Shown here: piece after piece, positions 49,301 through 61,660 of the stretch
Layout of the letters: every line of letters starts with the position of its first letter
Position numbering within the stretch: the first letter of the stretch is position 1
Source of the DNA: Sinotaia quadrata
Lineage: Eukaryota; Mollusca; Gastropoda; Architaenioglossa; Viviparidae
NCBI GenBank assembly: GCA_028829895.1
Contig: CM054179.1
Span: forward strand, 46,881,891 to 46,945,890
Direction of reading: 5' to 3'
Length of the DNA: 64,000 nucleotides
Translations under genes and position numbers: made by a program
Notes under the pieces: generated by a model
What the model saw: only the letters and a program-made list of their open reading frames with translations
Database searches by the model: none
What the model was told of the DNA's origin: nothing

Positions 49301-52300
49301 ATTTTTCTGAAATTCAGGGAAGTTATTTGTAAAACTTCTAAATAGAAGTTAAAAAGTTAAAACAAATTACTTGCCAGTAGCAAGTGATTTAAAAATTCTA
49401 TATAGAGGGCTGTTATATTAATAAAACATTTATATCAATACAATAACATGTTAAAAGATATCTGTCCTGAATGCATAAGGCCATGTAATAACATTCATGA
49501 TGAAAAGATTTCTATATTGATAGTGGATTAAATACATTAATACAGTAAGAAAGACATCACATATATTAAGTTATAAAGACATCACATATATTAAGTTATA
49601 AAACTATTAGTTGTTATTAATAAATATTAAGAATTGTTATGAAAGACCACCATAAAAAGTGTTACTGAAATATCTCCGACATTTATAAAACACATTGAAT
49701 TATGAATAAATATTAAATTGAGTGATTCTTAAACTTAATATGAATTTCATTGATACCAGAGTGTTCACACTTACAAAACATACAGCAAAAACAATGATAG
49801 ATCCAAATAGTACAAATTCACCAATAGTAACTATGTGCTATTTTTTTGTGTGGTTAAAATACTCCTTTTGAATCATATATGGGTTAAGGACCTTTGCAAT
49901 GTGAAAATGCCAATAAACAAAAATATTTATGGCCTCTCTGATTTTCTCTCTAAAAATCAGCTTTAATAAATAAAAGAATGTAAATTGATGAGAATATTTC
50001 ACATTGTGAAATTCTTGATATTATTCTCAGAGTACAAAGAAAACGTGATGATAAATTTTTATTAGCCCTTTATCCTTTTAAGAAAAATTAATTGTTGAAC
50101 AGTAGTTGATTACAATAAGCACAAAAATTAAATGGTAAATAGGGTGTAACAAATACTACTGTTTGGGACAGCTAAAATAACTGTTGTAAAAACGTGACCC
50201 CCTTGTCTGATAGGACAAGTAGAAACATTAACTTGTTTATAGATGTACTTTGTGATAGTATAATTTCATAAACTTGTTTTAAGCTAATGATTTTTGTTTT
50301 GGCATTTAAAGCGGCAAGACAGAGCAGATTACATTAGTACAGTCACTATTCTGGGATATACCCAAACAGTTCAAGGAAGGATGAAAATCTTTTCTTGCTT
50401 TTTTTTTTAAACAACAGCAGAAAGGGAATCCTTTTTTAAAAATTAATAGTTTGCTTATTTGATTTTGCAGAGAACAGATGTTTGATGCCCAATTATCAAG
50501 ACTGGTAGACTGGTGCCTAGGTTTTCACAGTGACAGATATTTTTGGAAAGACAAATGAAACTCAGTTATAGTTCCAGGTAAAATTGAATTTGTTGCACCA
50601 TGTCACTGTTAAAAATAGGATCAATTTTTGCATTTTTTTTTTTGTTTGTTCCCAAGTAAAGCACACAAACATGTTTGTTTTTTTCAATTTGATGTTTACT
50701 CCATCTTTTCTTGAGTCACCTAAGTCACCTGATCAGTGCAGTGACATTATGATGTTGCTTATAATGTTGATTGTAGTAGGACATCGTTCTATTACAAATA
50801 CATCTGTCATAAGTGTTCACATTACAACTTCTGAGGTTGTTAGTACAATTTATTTGCCTGCCTACTTCAAGACCTAGTACTTTTTTTTTTTTTTTTGCAA
50901 TGCAGATGTATGATCATAGGCACTTCTTGATACTTTTTATATAACGAATCACAATTTCTATTAATATATATATTATATATATATTTAAAATCATGTTTAA
51001 ATCACATGTATTTGTGAAGATTTAATATAATAAAGGAGTCATTAAAACCACTGTTTTAACTATGTTATTTTATTTTGATTTAGTAAGGGCATGTATTTTG
51101 GACAGAGGAGTTGAGTGTGAACATCAAGAGTAAATTTGAGCAGTTGAGAAAAATTTCAATCCTCAGGAAGAGTAATGATGACTAAAAAGTGAGTTGCCCA
51201 TGCCAACAAAACAATTATTGTGGGTAGGCAGACTGAGAATATTAAAATTATTAATATAATATTATAGATTTGTATTTGCATGAGGAAAGTAAAATAATTA
51301 GTATGAGGGAATCATATGTCCATAAACATTTATAAATGAGCAATTGAATCAGTACATTTTCAACACCATCAAATTAAAGAAAAGCAGTCAGTAATTAGAG
51401 AAAATAAGATCTTATCTTAAATGTTAATATAATATTATAAATTTGCATGAGAAAAGTAAAATAATTGGTAGATTTAAGTGACTGAATCAATATATTTTCA
51501 GCACCATCAAATTAGAGGAACAGCTATCAGAATATAAAGATCTTATTTTAAACGATGTTTCTAATAACTTTTGAAATATTGATGATCAAATCAAAAGCAT
51601 TAATTCCAACTGAATTTATTTTTAATGTTTTACAGACCCTTGAGATCATGTTGTTGCATTTCATTTTATTTTTTTCTTTTTGTATTAACTGGAATTTTAA
51701 ATAATCAATTTTGTCCTGACTAAATAAATTATAAAGCTTCACTACTGAAAACATCTAGACATATTGTGTTGATCCATTCCTTTTAATGTTAAGCTATCTC
51801 AGATACATGTTGTACTTTTAAAATCAACAAAGCATTTTATAAAGTTTAATATAATAATTTTACTTCGTTTTGTTTTATTTTTAGTCCAGTTGATATTTTG
51901 AGGAATAAAGTAATTTATAAGTTTCACTTAAAACATAGTTGGGGATAAATCACACTGACTCTTTGTACATATAGGGACACAAAAGAGGGTAAGCATAAAT
52001 GCTATGTTAAAATATGAGTATACTGTATAATCATATACATATGGTTTGACCAAATTTGGGGTTAGATAACCCTTATCATACATTTATTTAAGTGTATGAA
52101 ATGTAATGTTTCATGCTCATTTCATTATGATATAGTCATCTAATGAATGCAGCATATGATTTTTCTTGATTTCTAAATATTCTTAAACATATGTCTGCAA
52201 AATAAAGTGGTAAATATTCTAAGGAAGATTACTGCTTGTGTACTTTCTTTCATAAAAATTTTGGGAAACATTTCATATTTATAGGTTTTAATAAAGTTGT

Positions 52301-53300
52301 CATTTATATTCAGAATATTTTAAAATTAATGCATATCTTGCCAACTTGATGCTATGCAGGCCGTGAAGATCTCAGACATTTCCAATGACTGATAAGAGCA
52401 ACAGCATCAGCATCAGCAAAAAGTTAAACTGTGTCATCTATTTTTCTCCATCCACCCCTCCAGCTCAAAATAAATGGATAATCATTTCAACATTTTTGCT
52501 TTCTTGCAGCCCCTGCAATCTTTTTTTTTCTGCAGGAATTTTTTTCTAATAATTGGCTTGCAGGCAAGATTCATAGTGTTTCTTAAGTGGGTCAACAATT
52601 AACTTTACATATTGTTAGCAAACACCATTAATAAAAGTATATAAACATACTGAGTGTTCATTATTACAATCTGTATACTAATCTATACATTCTTATAAAT
52701 TTCTCATTTAAAAGAAAAATGTTTATCTTTTGACACTATAAAACTTGTATCAGTAGTTCATTATTTTAAAAGTTATTTAAAATTGAAGTTTTATGACAAC
52801 CAACAAACATATTCTTCACATTATCAAAATTTTTTTTTTATGTCATGAATTGATGAAATATATACCTAAACTCTTTTAATTTTTTAATTATTATTTGTTT
52901 CATTACTATTGTTTAAATGTATTTTTATCAAACAGCATGATATATTTTTATACAGACAACTAATAAAAATTACGAATACCAAAAACAACAGCTTTTATAT
53001 GCTTCTGAAACAAATGCTGCATACTTATGCTTGTGTTGGGCTTGTGATAAAAACTGAAGTACTGTTTCTCCTTGGATCCAGTCCATTTGCACTTTGGATA
53101 TAGTCCATTTGCACAAGGTGGGGTAGGGTATAATCTAATGAAATCAGTTATCTATAAACCTTTGCAATTTTCTCCAACCAAATGGTCCCACATCACATAT
53201 TTGTGATATATGCTATTTTAGCTTATAATTGTATAACGTTAGGAAATTCAGGCAATAAATCAATAAATATTCATAAGGGAAGTGAGGATGCAATTGTAAC
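46310..53300. other. Gene-poor AT-rich stretch
   Basis: No recognisable gene. Contents seen: pogo-like termini at about 46418 and 47317, a 25-bp direct duplication near 49548-49600, an exon-like block at 50471-50558, and a ~173-bp tandem duplication (51251-51555). Confidence 0.4.
51251..51555. repeat. ~173-bp tandem duplication
   Basis: Two adjacent diverged units beginning TTAATATAATATTATA (51251 and 51424), both containing GTAAAATAATT and CACCATCAAATTA. Confidence 0.8.
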
Positions 53301-53650
53301 TTAATAAAATAGATTAAAAACAATGCATTTTTTTTTAATGCAAACACTACTTAATAAAATAGATTAAAAACAATGCAATTTTTTTTAATGCAAACACTAC
53401 TTAATAAAATAGATTAAAAACAATGCATTTTTTTAAGGCAAGCATTACTTAAAATAAATTAAAAACAATGCATTTTTTTTTAATGCAAACACTACTAAAT
53501 AAAATCGATTAAAAACAATGCATTTTTTTAAATGCAAACACTACTTAATAAAATAGATTAAAAACAATGCATTTTTTAATTCAAACACTACTTAATAAAA
53601 TAGATTAAAAACAATGCATTTTTTTATGCAAACACTACTTAATAAAATAG
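53301..53650. repeat. 50-bp tandem array, 7-8 units
   Basis: Unit TTAATAAAATAGATTAAAAA plus CAATGCATTTTTTT..AATGCAAACACTAC. The first three units are nearly identical and begin at 53301, 53351 and 53401; length varies mainly in the T run. Confidence 0.95.
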
Positions 53651-54159
53651 ATATTATTGATAAAGCAAGAATAAGTGGTTGATTTTATTGCAAAAGCTTG
53701 TACGTAACATTGTTCTTCATAGTAGAGAATAATTTATTTAGTCCAGATTGGGTCACACTTGGTTTACACAATAATAAGTGGGTGGCTTCTTATTACAAAA
53801 CATATAATAAAGAGTAAACATTGTTACCTGCCAAACAGTTATTCATTTAATCTTGGAAATATTTATTTTATTTTTTTATAGGCACACATTCTGATCATGA
53901 AAATAGCCAGTATTCCTTCTGGGGGTAAAATTTTTGTCAAATAAATGGAATCAAGAAAACAACACTTTTTTTTTTTTAAACACAAGATTGAGTAACTCCA
54001 TTTTATTTTTACATGTGAGGCTTAATTTAAGACTTAACCTTTATTTTAAAGAATGTCCTTACAATATTGTCATAGGTAGACCCTTTTAGTTTTATAGTAA
54101 ATATAAAAGTATTCCAACATTTCTGGAAGCAATACTGGTAGCTTTAATTATATACTTAC

Positions 54160-54220
54160 CAAATTCTTCTTTTAGTTGATGATGGTTAGTTAGAATGTCA
54201 TTAAAAAAATTTATTTCAGT
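54160..54220 (-). other. Isolated exon-like block
   Basis: 61 nt on the minus strand between ACTACAG and a strong donor TTTG/GTAAGTAT, open as TEINFFNDILTNHHQLKEEF. No partner exon was found, so chance or a decayed exon are equally possible. Confidence 0.25.
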
Positions 54221-55529
54221 CTGTAGTTTGATTTTTGGGAGGAATAGAAGAAATCTCATGGGATAAGTTAAGCCCAATACAGTCAGGTTTTCTATATTTG
54301 CATTGTTTTGGCTGATAAGTCATTGTTGTATGGTTAAGACCCTGAAACAAAATTTCAGTCATCCCACTGGAAGTCACCAACCTCACCTTGTCCTAAAATG
54401 TTTTGACATTGTAAGTCAAATATGTTTTTTGACATTTGTCATATACTCATAATGAGCATTGAACATTTAAACATTCTTTTTTTTTTAATTAAGTGGAAAA
54501 GAGGGTACTGATTTGGTTGAGAGAGAGAGAGACAGGAGGAATCATTCTCAGCTTGACAGGGTCTGTTGGTTTCTGCACCTCCATGACAGCATTCCTGTAT
54601 GCACTATTGCCTTCATTAAAAAATTTGCAGCCTAAAACAAAATCATTCCCACTAAACCACCCACACCCACCACATTCGCATTATGATATTTTTATTTCCA
54701 AAAATCAAAGCGAAACTGAAAAGTAAAAGATTTCATGACATTCCAAAAATATATACCACCCTTCAATAAGATACAGTGGAGCTCAGTCAATATGGAGCTG
54801 AAGTCTTTTACTTCTGCTTTCAAAAGTGGCAGTAATGTATTAACACTTGCACATCATCTGAGAGAGATTATTTTGAAGGGGATTGCTTAAGAAAATGTTT
54901 TCTTTAAAATAAGTATAAAGCCTTAGAATTTTCTGATTGCTCTTCGAAACATACTTTACATGCTGTGAATCACCAACTTTTAGTTTGACCATCTAGATTT
55001 AAATTTTTTTTTTAATGCAATGTCAGATATCTTTGTTTTGTATAAATTTTGTTTCTTTGGTTATAATTAATATTTTTATTATTTTAGTGTCTATTTTTGT
55101 TTTTTTTTACTTTTTCATCTGCAGTACCTTTTAGTTTTAGCTAAAGATTACTAAATACTAAAATGATATGAGCATGATGTATGTGTGTACTAGGAAGAGA
55201 ACCCTCTTTGCCAAGTTAGAAATAATACAGATGACAATAATAACAAAAACAAAATGAAAATTTACACACAGTCTTAATTTAATCCATAGCATTTTACTAA
55301 AATTACTCAGCAACAAACAAAACACAAATAATTTTTTTGAAAATATAGGCCTATACATATAACAGAAACCAACTACAATAAAAATAAATCATAAATTAAA
55401 CAGATCAAGTTGAGAGTAAATTCAAAGGCAAAGGAGGAAACAAAATTAACGAAAAGCTAAGTATCAAAGGGGGGGGGGGGAGAATTAAAAAGAAATGTGT
55501 ACAAACTAAAAGAAAAACATAGCGAAACC

Positions 55530-55600
55530 TGCATGACCTCAGATATAGATACTTACAGGTGTTGACCACTGAGCTATACATAAGCGTATGATCACAAACT
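55530..55600 (-). repeat. tRNA-derived SINE-like A box
   Basis: The minus strand contains TAGCTCAGTGGTCAACACC, a perfect RNA polymerase III A-box shape (TRGCNNAGYNGG). A poor B-box-like GCAGGTTTCGC lies about 35 nt on. The cloverleaf is not foldable as a good tRNA, which suggests a decayed SINE head. Confidence 0.4.
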
Positions 55601-55879
55601 GATAATGGCAATAACTCACAGCATTTGTCTGTCTCTCCTTTAACAAGTAAGGCTACCACTTTACATGTTTATATTTCATTGCATTGGCATTGACTTTTTT
55701 GGCAACAGTGTGTTTGTATTATGGGAAGCACTTCCAGCCTGGGCCAATTTTGCGAGTGCATTTGCCCATGTCATTTCCACATATAGAACTCAGGGATTTC
55801 GACGGTGCAGTAATGACATCAAGCACATTAAACTTCACAGATGTAAAAACCGGCAATTATGTCATTCATCTCCAAGGCC

Positions 55880-56262
55880 TGCAGAAACTTTTCTTGCATT
55901 AGTCTTCCTCAGTTTATAGTTTGGCCTTGAAGGGTCTTGGTTCCCTTTTCTGTATTGAGGCATCCAAACATACCTAGTGGACTTCTCAATATCGAAGCCG
56001 CCAAAGGGGGTTGGGTTGTATCAAATATTTTTCGGTGTCTGAAAAATCAACCGTTATTAATATATGAACCATTTATGAATTGCGTTTCACCAGCACTTCC
56101 ACTTTCACCTTCAAGACTTGAAAAAACATTTCGTGAATGAGGCGTTCTCAGTTTATGGTTTGGCCTTGGAGTGTCTTTGTTTCCCTCACTGTATTTTGGG
56201 GACTCGAACACAACATTATCGCAGACCACTAAAGCTTGACAAGTTTGATACTTCCACTCTCA
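55880..56262 (-). repeat. Diverged duplicated block with coding-like frames
   Basis: Two stretches about 240 bp apart (about 55890-55985 and 56125-56215) share TCAGTTTAT.GTTTGGCCTTG. On the minus strand both stay open with related residues: MPQYRKGNQDPSRPNYKLRK and SPKYSEGNKDTPRPNHKLRT. Family unknown; it could be duplicated exons or a repeat. Confidence 0.35.
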
Positions 56263-56282
56263 GAAAAATCCATATATGAAGT

Positions 56283-57310
56283 TAGAATATAAATACTATT
56301 ATGAACCCGGATATAAAAACGGGATATGATGTCATATGTATATACCCGAATGTTAAAGTGGGTATGATGTCACAGGAGTAGATTTGACATCACTGGTAAG
56401 AAATTGGATTGTCGAGATAATGCAAGATTGCCCGAGTATAGATAAATGTGAACGGTGTTTTTTTTTTTTTTAGAATATGCAAATATGTACTTGGAACATG
56501 ATCGAATCATTACATCTTACTAAAATGACTAACGAATGAAGAAACATAAATATATCTATTGGCAAAAACCACTTACAACAAAAAGGGACACAAATTTTAA
56601 AATAAGAAAGTTTAAAGAAATGAAAACGAAATCAATATAACGTATCAAATCATGTACCAAGAATGTAAAACCAAAATGCCATTACATACAACGTCATAAT
56701 TATAGGTGACTCTTTCTCACACACACACCCTCCTTGATGTGAATCCAGATATGATGGGAATGTAAAACTTGACGACTTCATGGGTAACCACTTTGATGTC
56801 TCATACACACACACACACACACAGACACTCGTGTAAAATTTATTTGATATCATGATTATGGAAATACTTGTATGCTAATCAAGATAATGATGTCACGATT
56901 ACGGTTGTAATGTAAAAAGCACGGTAACACTTAAGAAAATAAAGGAACTACGACTTAAGCAAATACACTCAATCAGAACACCAAACAAAATAAAATTAAG
57001 AAATGTAAGCAATTTAAATAACTGAAAATAAAAATGTTTTTTCTCAACCCACACAAATTATAGAGAAAGAAAGCCATCATGATAACCACCGCCCCCCCCC
57101 CCCAAAAAAAAAAGAAAAAAAAAAAGAAAAGAAATAATAAATAAATACAAGGAATAATCTTTTAACAATATATAAGCACGAAACCTTTAAAAAGTTAACA
57201 AAATTTCAGACAGATCTAAACTATGAACAACCACTAATGTAAACGAGAAGAGAGGTGAAAAGAGACAGAATACTTGTGGATATGATACTGCACTAATAGA
57301 TTTTGCTCTG
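56283..57310. repeat. Decayed repeat field, left flank of the 55-bp satellite
   Basis: Scattered imperfect copies of a motif like ATACCCG.ATGTTAAAGTGG followed by GTATGATGTCAC (for example 56283, 56341, 56860). It also holds a CA run (56804-56823) and a poly-C then poly-A junction (57092-57130). No gene. Confidence 0.5.
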
Positions 57311-58412
57311 TGTAAAAACTCGTATCATGACAGCTTCTAGACATTTATAACATCCAGACTGCGAAACCGTGTAAAACATCATGACAGCTTCTAGACGTAT
57401 ATAACATCCAGATTGCAAAACCGAGTAAAACATCATGACAATTTCTGGTCATATACAATATATCAGATTGCGAAATCGAGTAAAACATAATGACAGTTTC
57501 TGGACGTATACAATATATCAGATTGCGAAATCGAGTAAAACATAATGACAGTTTCTGGACGTATACAATATACCAGATTGCAAAACCGAGTAAAACGTCA
57601 AGACAGTTTCTGGTCATATACAATATATCAGATTGCGAAATCGAGTAAAACATAATGACAGTTTCTGGACGTATGCTATAAACCAGATTGCAAAACCGAA
57701 TAAAATATAATGACAACTTCTGGACGTATATAACTTGACAGAATGCGAAACCGAATAAAATTAATATAATGACAACTTCTGGAAGTATATAATGTAGCAG
57801 ACTGCAAAACATAATGACAGCTTCTGGACATAGACGATATATCAGATTGCAAAACTGAGTAAAACGTGACAGTTTCTAATGTATATAATATACCAGATTG
57901 CAAAACCGAGTAAAATATAATGACTGCTATTGAGTGTGTAATATAATGACAGCTTCTAGACGTATATAAGATACCAGATTGCAAAACAAAGTAAAATGTA
58001 ATGACAGCTATTAAGTGTGTAATATAATGACAGTTCTAGACGTATGTAATATACCAGATTGCAAAACCAAGTAAAATATAATGACAGCTTCTAGAAGTAT
58101 ATAATATAGCTGACTGCGAAGCCGAGTAAAACATAATGGAATCTTCTGGACATACAGATTGTAAAATATGATAGTTTCTTGACGTAAATAATATACCAGA
58201 TTGCAAAACCGAGTAAAATATAATGACAGATTTTGGATGTTTATAATATACCAGATTGCAAAAACCAAGTAAAACATGACAGAGTTTGGACGTGTACAAT
58301 AACATTGACAACTTCTGGACATATATAATATACTAGATTGCAAAATCTAGTAAAACGCGACAGTTTCTGGCAAAAAAAATAATATACCAGATTGCAAAAC
58401 TGAGTAAAATAT
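57311..58412. repeat. 55-bp satellite array, about 20 units
   Basis: Unit CAGATTGCAAAACCGAGTAA plus AACATAATGACAGTTTCTGG plus ACGTATACAATATAT. The spacing between clear units is 55 bp (57464 to 57519). Units in the middle are most alike and the edges are shortened and diverged, as expected for unequal exchange. The array produces several spurious minus-strand frames. Confidence 0.95.
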
Positions 58413-58880
58413 ATTGGGGGTGATTTAACTTCACGCGCGGAAATACTTAGATCAAAAACCAAACGTGAGAAAAGTACGAAAATACTTGATGTAAAATTGG
58501 GTACATTATGAATGTGGGGAAAATAAGGATCTATTGTCGTGGGTACATTAATGTCATCACTCGCGAAAACACCCAGAAGTAACACCAAATACATACAGGA
58601 GCGAACATGACAAAATACGTACATACTGAAGTGGTCATACCCAAGAAGAGTAAAACTGGAAATGATGTCACTGTTATAATGTTATCTTGTATTGAAATAC
58701 TTGTTTTGACGGCACTGAAAATATACCTGGATGTAAAGCTGTCTTGGATATTTGAAAAAAGATGAGGCATTGTGGGTATGGTTTTGATGTAACTCAAGAA
58801 AATACCCCGATGTTTAAAGGTGATATGCTGTCACCTATGGAACGCTTGAATGACATACCAACGGTGACGTAATGACCAGA
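58413..58880. repeat. Decayed repeat field, right flank of the 55-bp satellite
   Basis: More copies of the motif seen at 56283-56900: GAAAATACTTGATGTAAAAT, AAATGATGTCACTGTTATAA, GAAAATACCCCGATGTTTAA then AGGTGATATGCTGTCACC. Confidence 0.5.
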
Positions 58881-59955
58881 AGTGATATGACAAATGCATA
58901 AATATATAGACAGACTTTCACTAAACATTTTTAATGAATTTTTAAAAAGATATCCAACAGACCGAACGAGCTACATCAAACATTGATTGCATCCCCATTA
59001 GGAATGTTAATACTGAACAACTGAGGTTCGAGTAAACAGTTATTATGCAAAGGGAGATTATTCAAGTGAAATTAATAAAAATAGGTTACTTAATAATCAC
59101 ATAACTTTGATCCCAAAATGTACTAAGCTAAATTACATCCTGCTTTGCAAGTTTCAGATAAGCTGATTTGTAGAATCAAGAGTTTTAAGCATTCAGAGAC
59201 GAAGATACACACTTTAGGTGTGTGTGTGAGTGATTGGGTTGTTTAAATATGAGAATGAAACAAAATCAAATTAATATTTATACAATCTGCAAATGCCAAA
59301 ACAATTAAATATGTTTTTTCTAATATTTTTTTTAAAAATTATGTACATGAAAAAAGAGTTCTGGTCAAGTATGCATTGTAATATATATGTGTGTGTGTGC
59401 ATATGTGTTCATGCATGGAGTACTTTGGCAGATTTCTGAATTTGTTTTGCGATTCATATATACTCAAATTAATTTTCTCTTATTGCTACTAATGTTATAA
59501 ATATAGCAGGTAGAAATACTAACACCAGGACAGTTTCATTCCAAGCTGAGTAAATGCTATGCAGATTGTTATATGCAGGCTGTAGGAAAATTGTGATTAA
59601 TCACCTAACATTAATCATTATTCCCATTAGACATTCCAACTACTGATCCCTTTGTCTCAGTACTCGCTTTAATAATAATTAGAATAGCTATAGCTCTCCC
59701 GCCCATTAATCTCGTTATCGACAGTGAATGACAATTTAGTCTATGAGTCTTGTGCAAGGGACAGTTTAACCAATTAGGAAAACACCTCTAAAACATATGC
59801 AATTACACATTATTTACGCATTTTAACTCTTTCTTATTATTTGGCTTGCTGCCATCCATTCCAGACCACTCTAAATGCAAATAAAGATGTATAGAGTTTT
59901 AACAAATTTATAAATAATACTAGATATAGTATTTATGTGCGTTTAATAATATGTG
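58881..59955. other. Gene-free AT-rich stretch
   Basis: I see no gene and no clear repeat apart from short GT runs near 59220 and 59390. Confidence 0.4.
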
Positions 59956-60235
59956 TCATGCAACTTGTCTGTTTCTTGTACATTTGAGTCAGGCAATTTG
60001 TCTGTTTTTGCATGAATCAATGCACACAAAAACAGACAAATTGCCTGACTCAAATGTACAAGAAACAGACAAGTTGCATGACTCAAATGTACAAGAAACA
60101 GACAAGTTGCATGACTCAAATGTACAGGAAACAGAGACAAGTTGCATGACTCAAATGTACAAGAAACAGACAAGTTGCATGACTCAAATGTACAAGAAAC
60201 AGACAAGTTGCATGACTCAAATGTACAGAAACAAG
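59956..60235. repeat. 33-bp tandem array headed by a perfect 55-bp inverted repeat
   Basis: 59956-60010 and 60027-60081 are exact reverse complements (55 of 55) around a 16-bp spacer. From the right arm, units of CAAGTTGCATGACTCAAATG plus TACAAGAAACAGA continue head-to-tail to about 60235, one unit lengthened by 2 bp. The unit length is a multiple of three, so frames stay open on both strands. Confidence 0.95.
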
Positions 60236-60304
60236 TTTAAGTTTTTTGTAGTTTAGAGATTATTATCTTTATACCCGGTTGCTTCAGAATTCAAGAGTGA
60301 GGAT

Positions 60305-60338
60305 ATGCTCTCGTGCATCAATGCATCAACGAGAGCAT
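60305..60338. repeat. 10-bp stem inverted repeat
   Basis: ATGCTCTCGT and ACGAGAGCAT around a 14-bp loop. Not followed by a T run and not in a transcript context I can define. Confidence 0.7.
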
Positions 60339-60530
60339 TGATTTCAAACAAAAATTAAACTACCTTTAAAAAAATAAGAATAAAGTATCTTAGGTTTGTT
60401 TGCTTGAACTTTGACTTTGTTTATAAATTGCTTATGCTCGAATTACGCACGGATCTAAAGTCTTTCTTATCGTTTAGCTTTGAAAACTTGCATAATATAA
60501 ACTTTATACTGAGGCGAATTTGTATGCACA

Positions 60531-60589
60531 TCTTTCTTTCGTTCGTTCGTTCTTTCTGTCTTTCTTTCTGTCTTTCTTTCTTTCTTTCA
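60531..60589. repeat. (TTCT)n microsatellite
   Basis: Imperfect TTTC/TTCG/TGTC tetranucleotide run followed by poly-A. Confidence 0.9.
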
Positions 60590-60746
60590 CTTAAAAAAAA
60601 AATTAACTATCACTATAATGCTTTCAACATTTAGTGAATATTTATGCACGGGTCTTTCCTTTACGGGCAATAATTTCCGTTTGAAATGTATTCAAGGATG
60701 CAGAGTAATCTTGTGTTCCGTATGTAAATAATAATGTAATGTGTGT

Positions 60747-61660
60747 CATTGTCACACAGTTATACTTCTGTTACTGACATAAATCAACCTGATATTTAAA
60801 CTGCATTGTCACACAATTATACTTCTGTTACTGACATAAATCAACCTGATATTTAAACTGCATTGTCACTCAATTATACTTCTGTTACCGACATAAATCA
60901 ACCTGATATTTAAACTGCATTGTCACACAGTTATACTTCTGTTACTGACATAAATCAATCTGATATTTAAACTGCATTGTCACACAATTATACTTCTGTT
61001 ACCGACATAAATCAACCTGATATTTAAACTGCATTGTCACATAATTATACTTCTGTTACTGACATAAATCAACCTGATATTTAAACTGCATTGTCACATA
61101 ATTATACTTCTGTTACTGACATAAATCAATCTGATATTTAAACTGCATTGTCACATAATTATACTTCTGTTACTGACATAAATCAACCTGATATTTAAAC
61201 TGCATTGTCACATAATTATACTTCTGTTACTGACATAAATCAACCTGATATTTAAACTGCATTGTCACATAATTATACTTCTGTTACTGACATAAATCAA
61301 CCTGATATTTAAACTGCATTGTCACATAATTATACTTCTGTTACTGATATAAATCAGCGTGATACTTAAACTGCATTGTTAGATAATTATACTTCTATTA
61401 CTGACTTATATTAAAGTGATGTGTAAACTGCATAGTTAGATAATTATACGTCTGCTACTGACTTATATTAAAGTGATGTGTAAACTGCATAGTTAGATAA
61501 TTATACGTCTGTTACTGACTTATATTAAAGTGATGTGTAAACTGCATAGTTAGATAATTATACGTCTGTTACTGACTTATATTAAAGTGATGTGTAAACT
61601 GCATAGTCACCTAATTATACTTCTGTTTCTAACATCAACCAACGCGATGTGTAAAGTGTA
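60747..61660. repeat. 57-bp satellite array, about 16 units in two sub-families
   Basis: Left units read CATTGTCACATAATTATACT plus TCTGTTACTGACATAAATCA plus ACCTGATATTTAAACTG, with period 57 (60747 to 60804). From about 61375 to 61610 four units switch to TGACTTATATTAAAGTGATG plus TGTAAACTGCATAGTTAGAT, also 57 bp. Confidence 0.95.

Noticed and set aside
52359..52392. AVKISDISND after an AG, resembling the end of RMI2
   Set aside because: Only ten residues before a stop, no other RMI2 block in the window, so chance is likely.
57345..58343. Several overlapping minus-strand frames of 90-155 codons
   Set aside because: They are translations of the 55-bp satellite; the period is not a multiple of three and the frames shift between units.
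59943..60256. Frames on both strands rich in a repeated QETDKLHDSNV-type unit
   Set aside because: Artefact of the 33-bp array, whose period is a multiple of three; no start context, splice sites or conserved partner.
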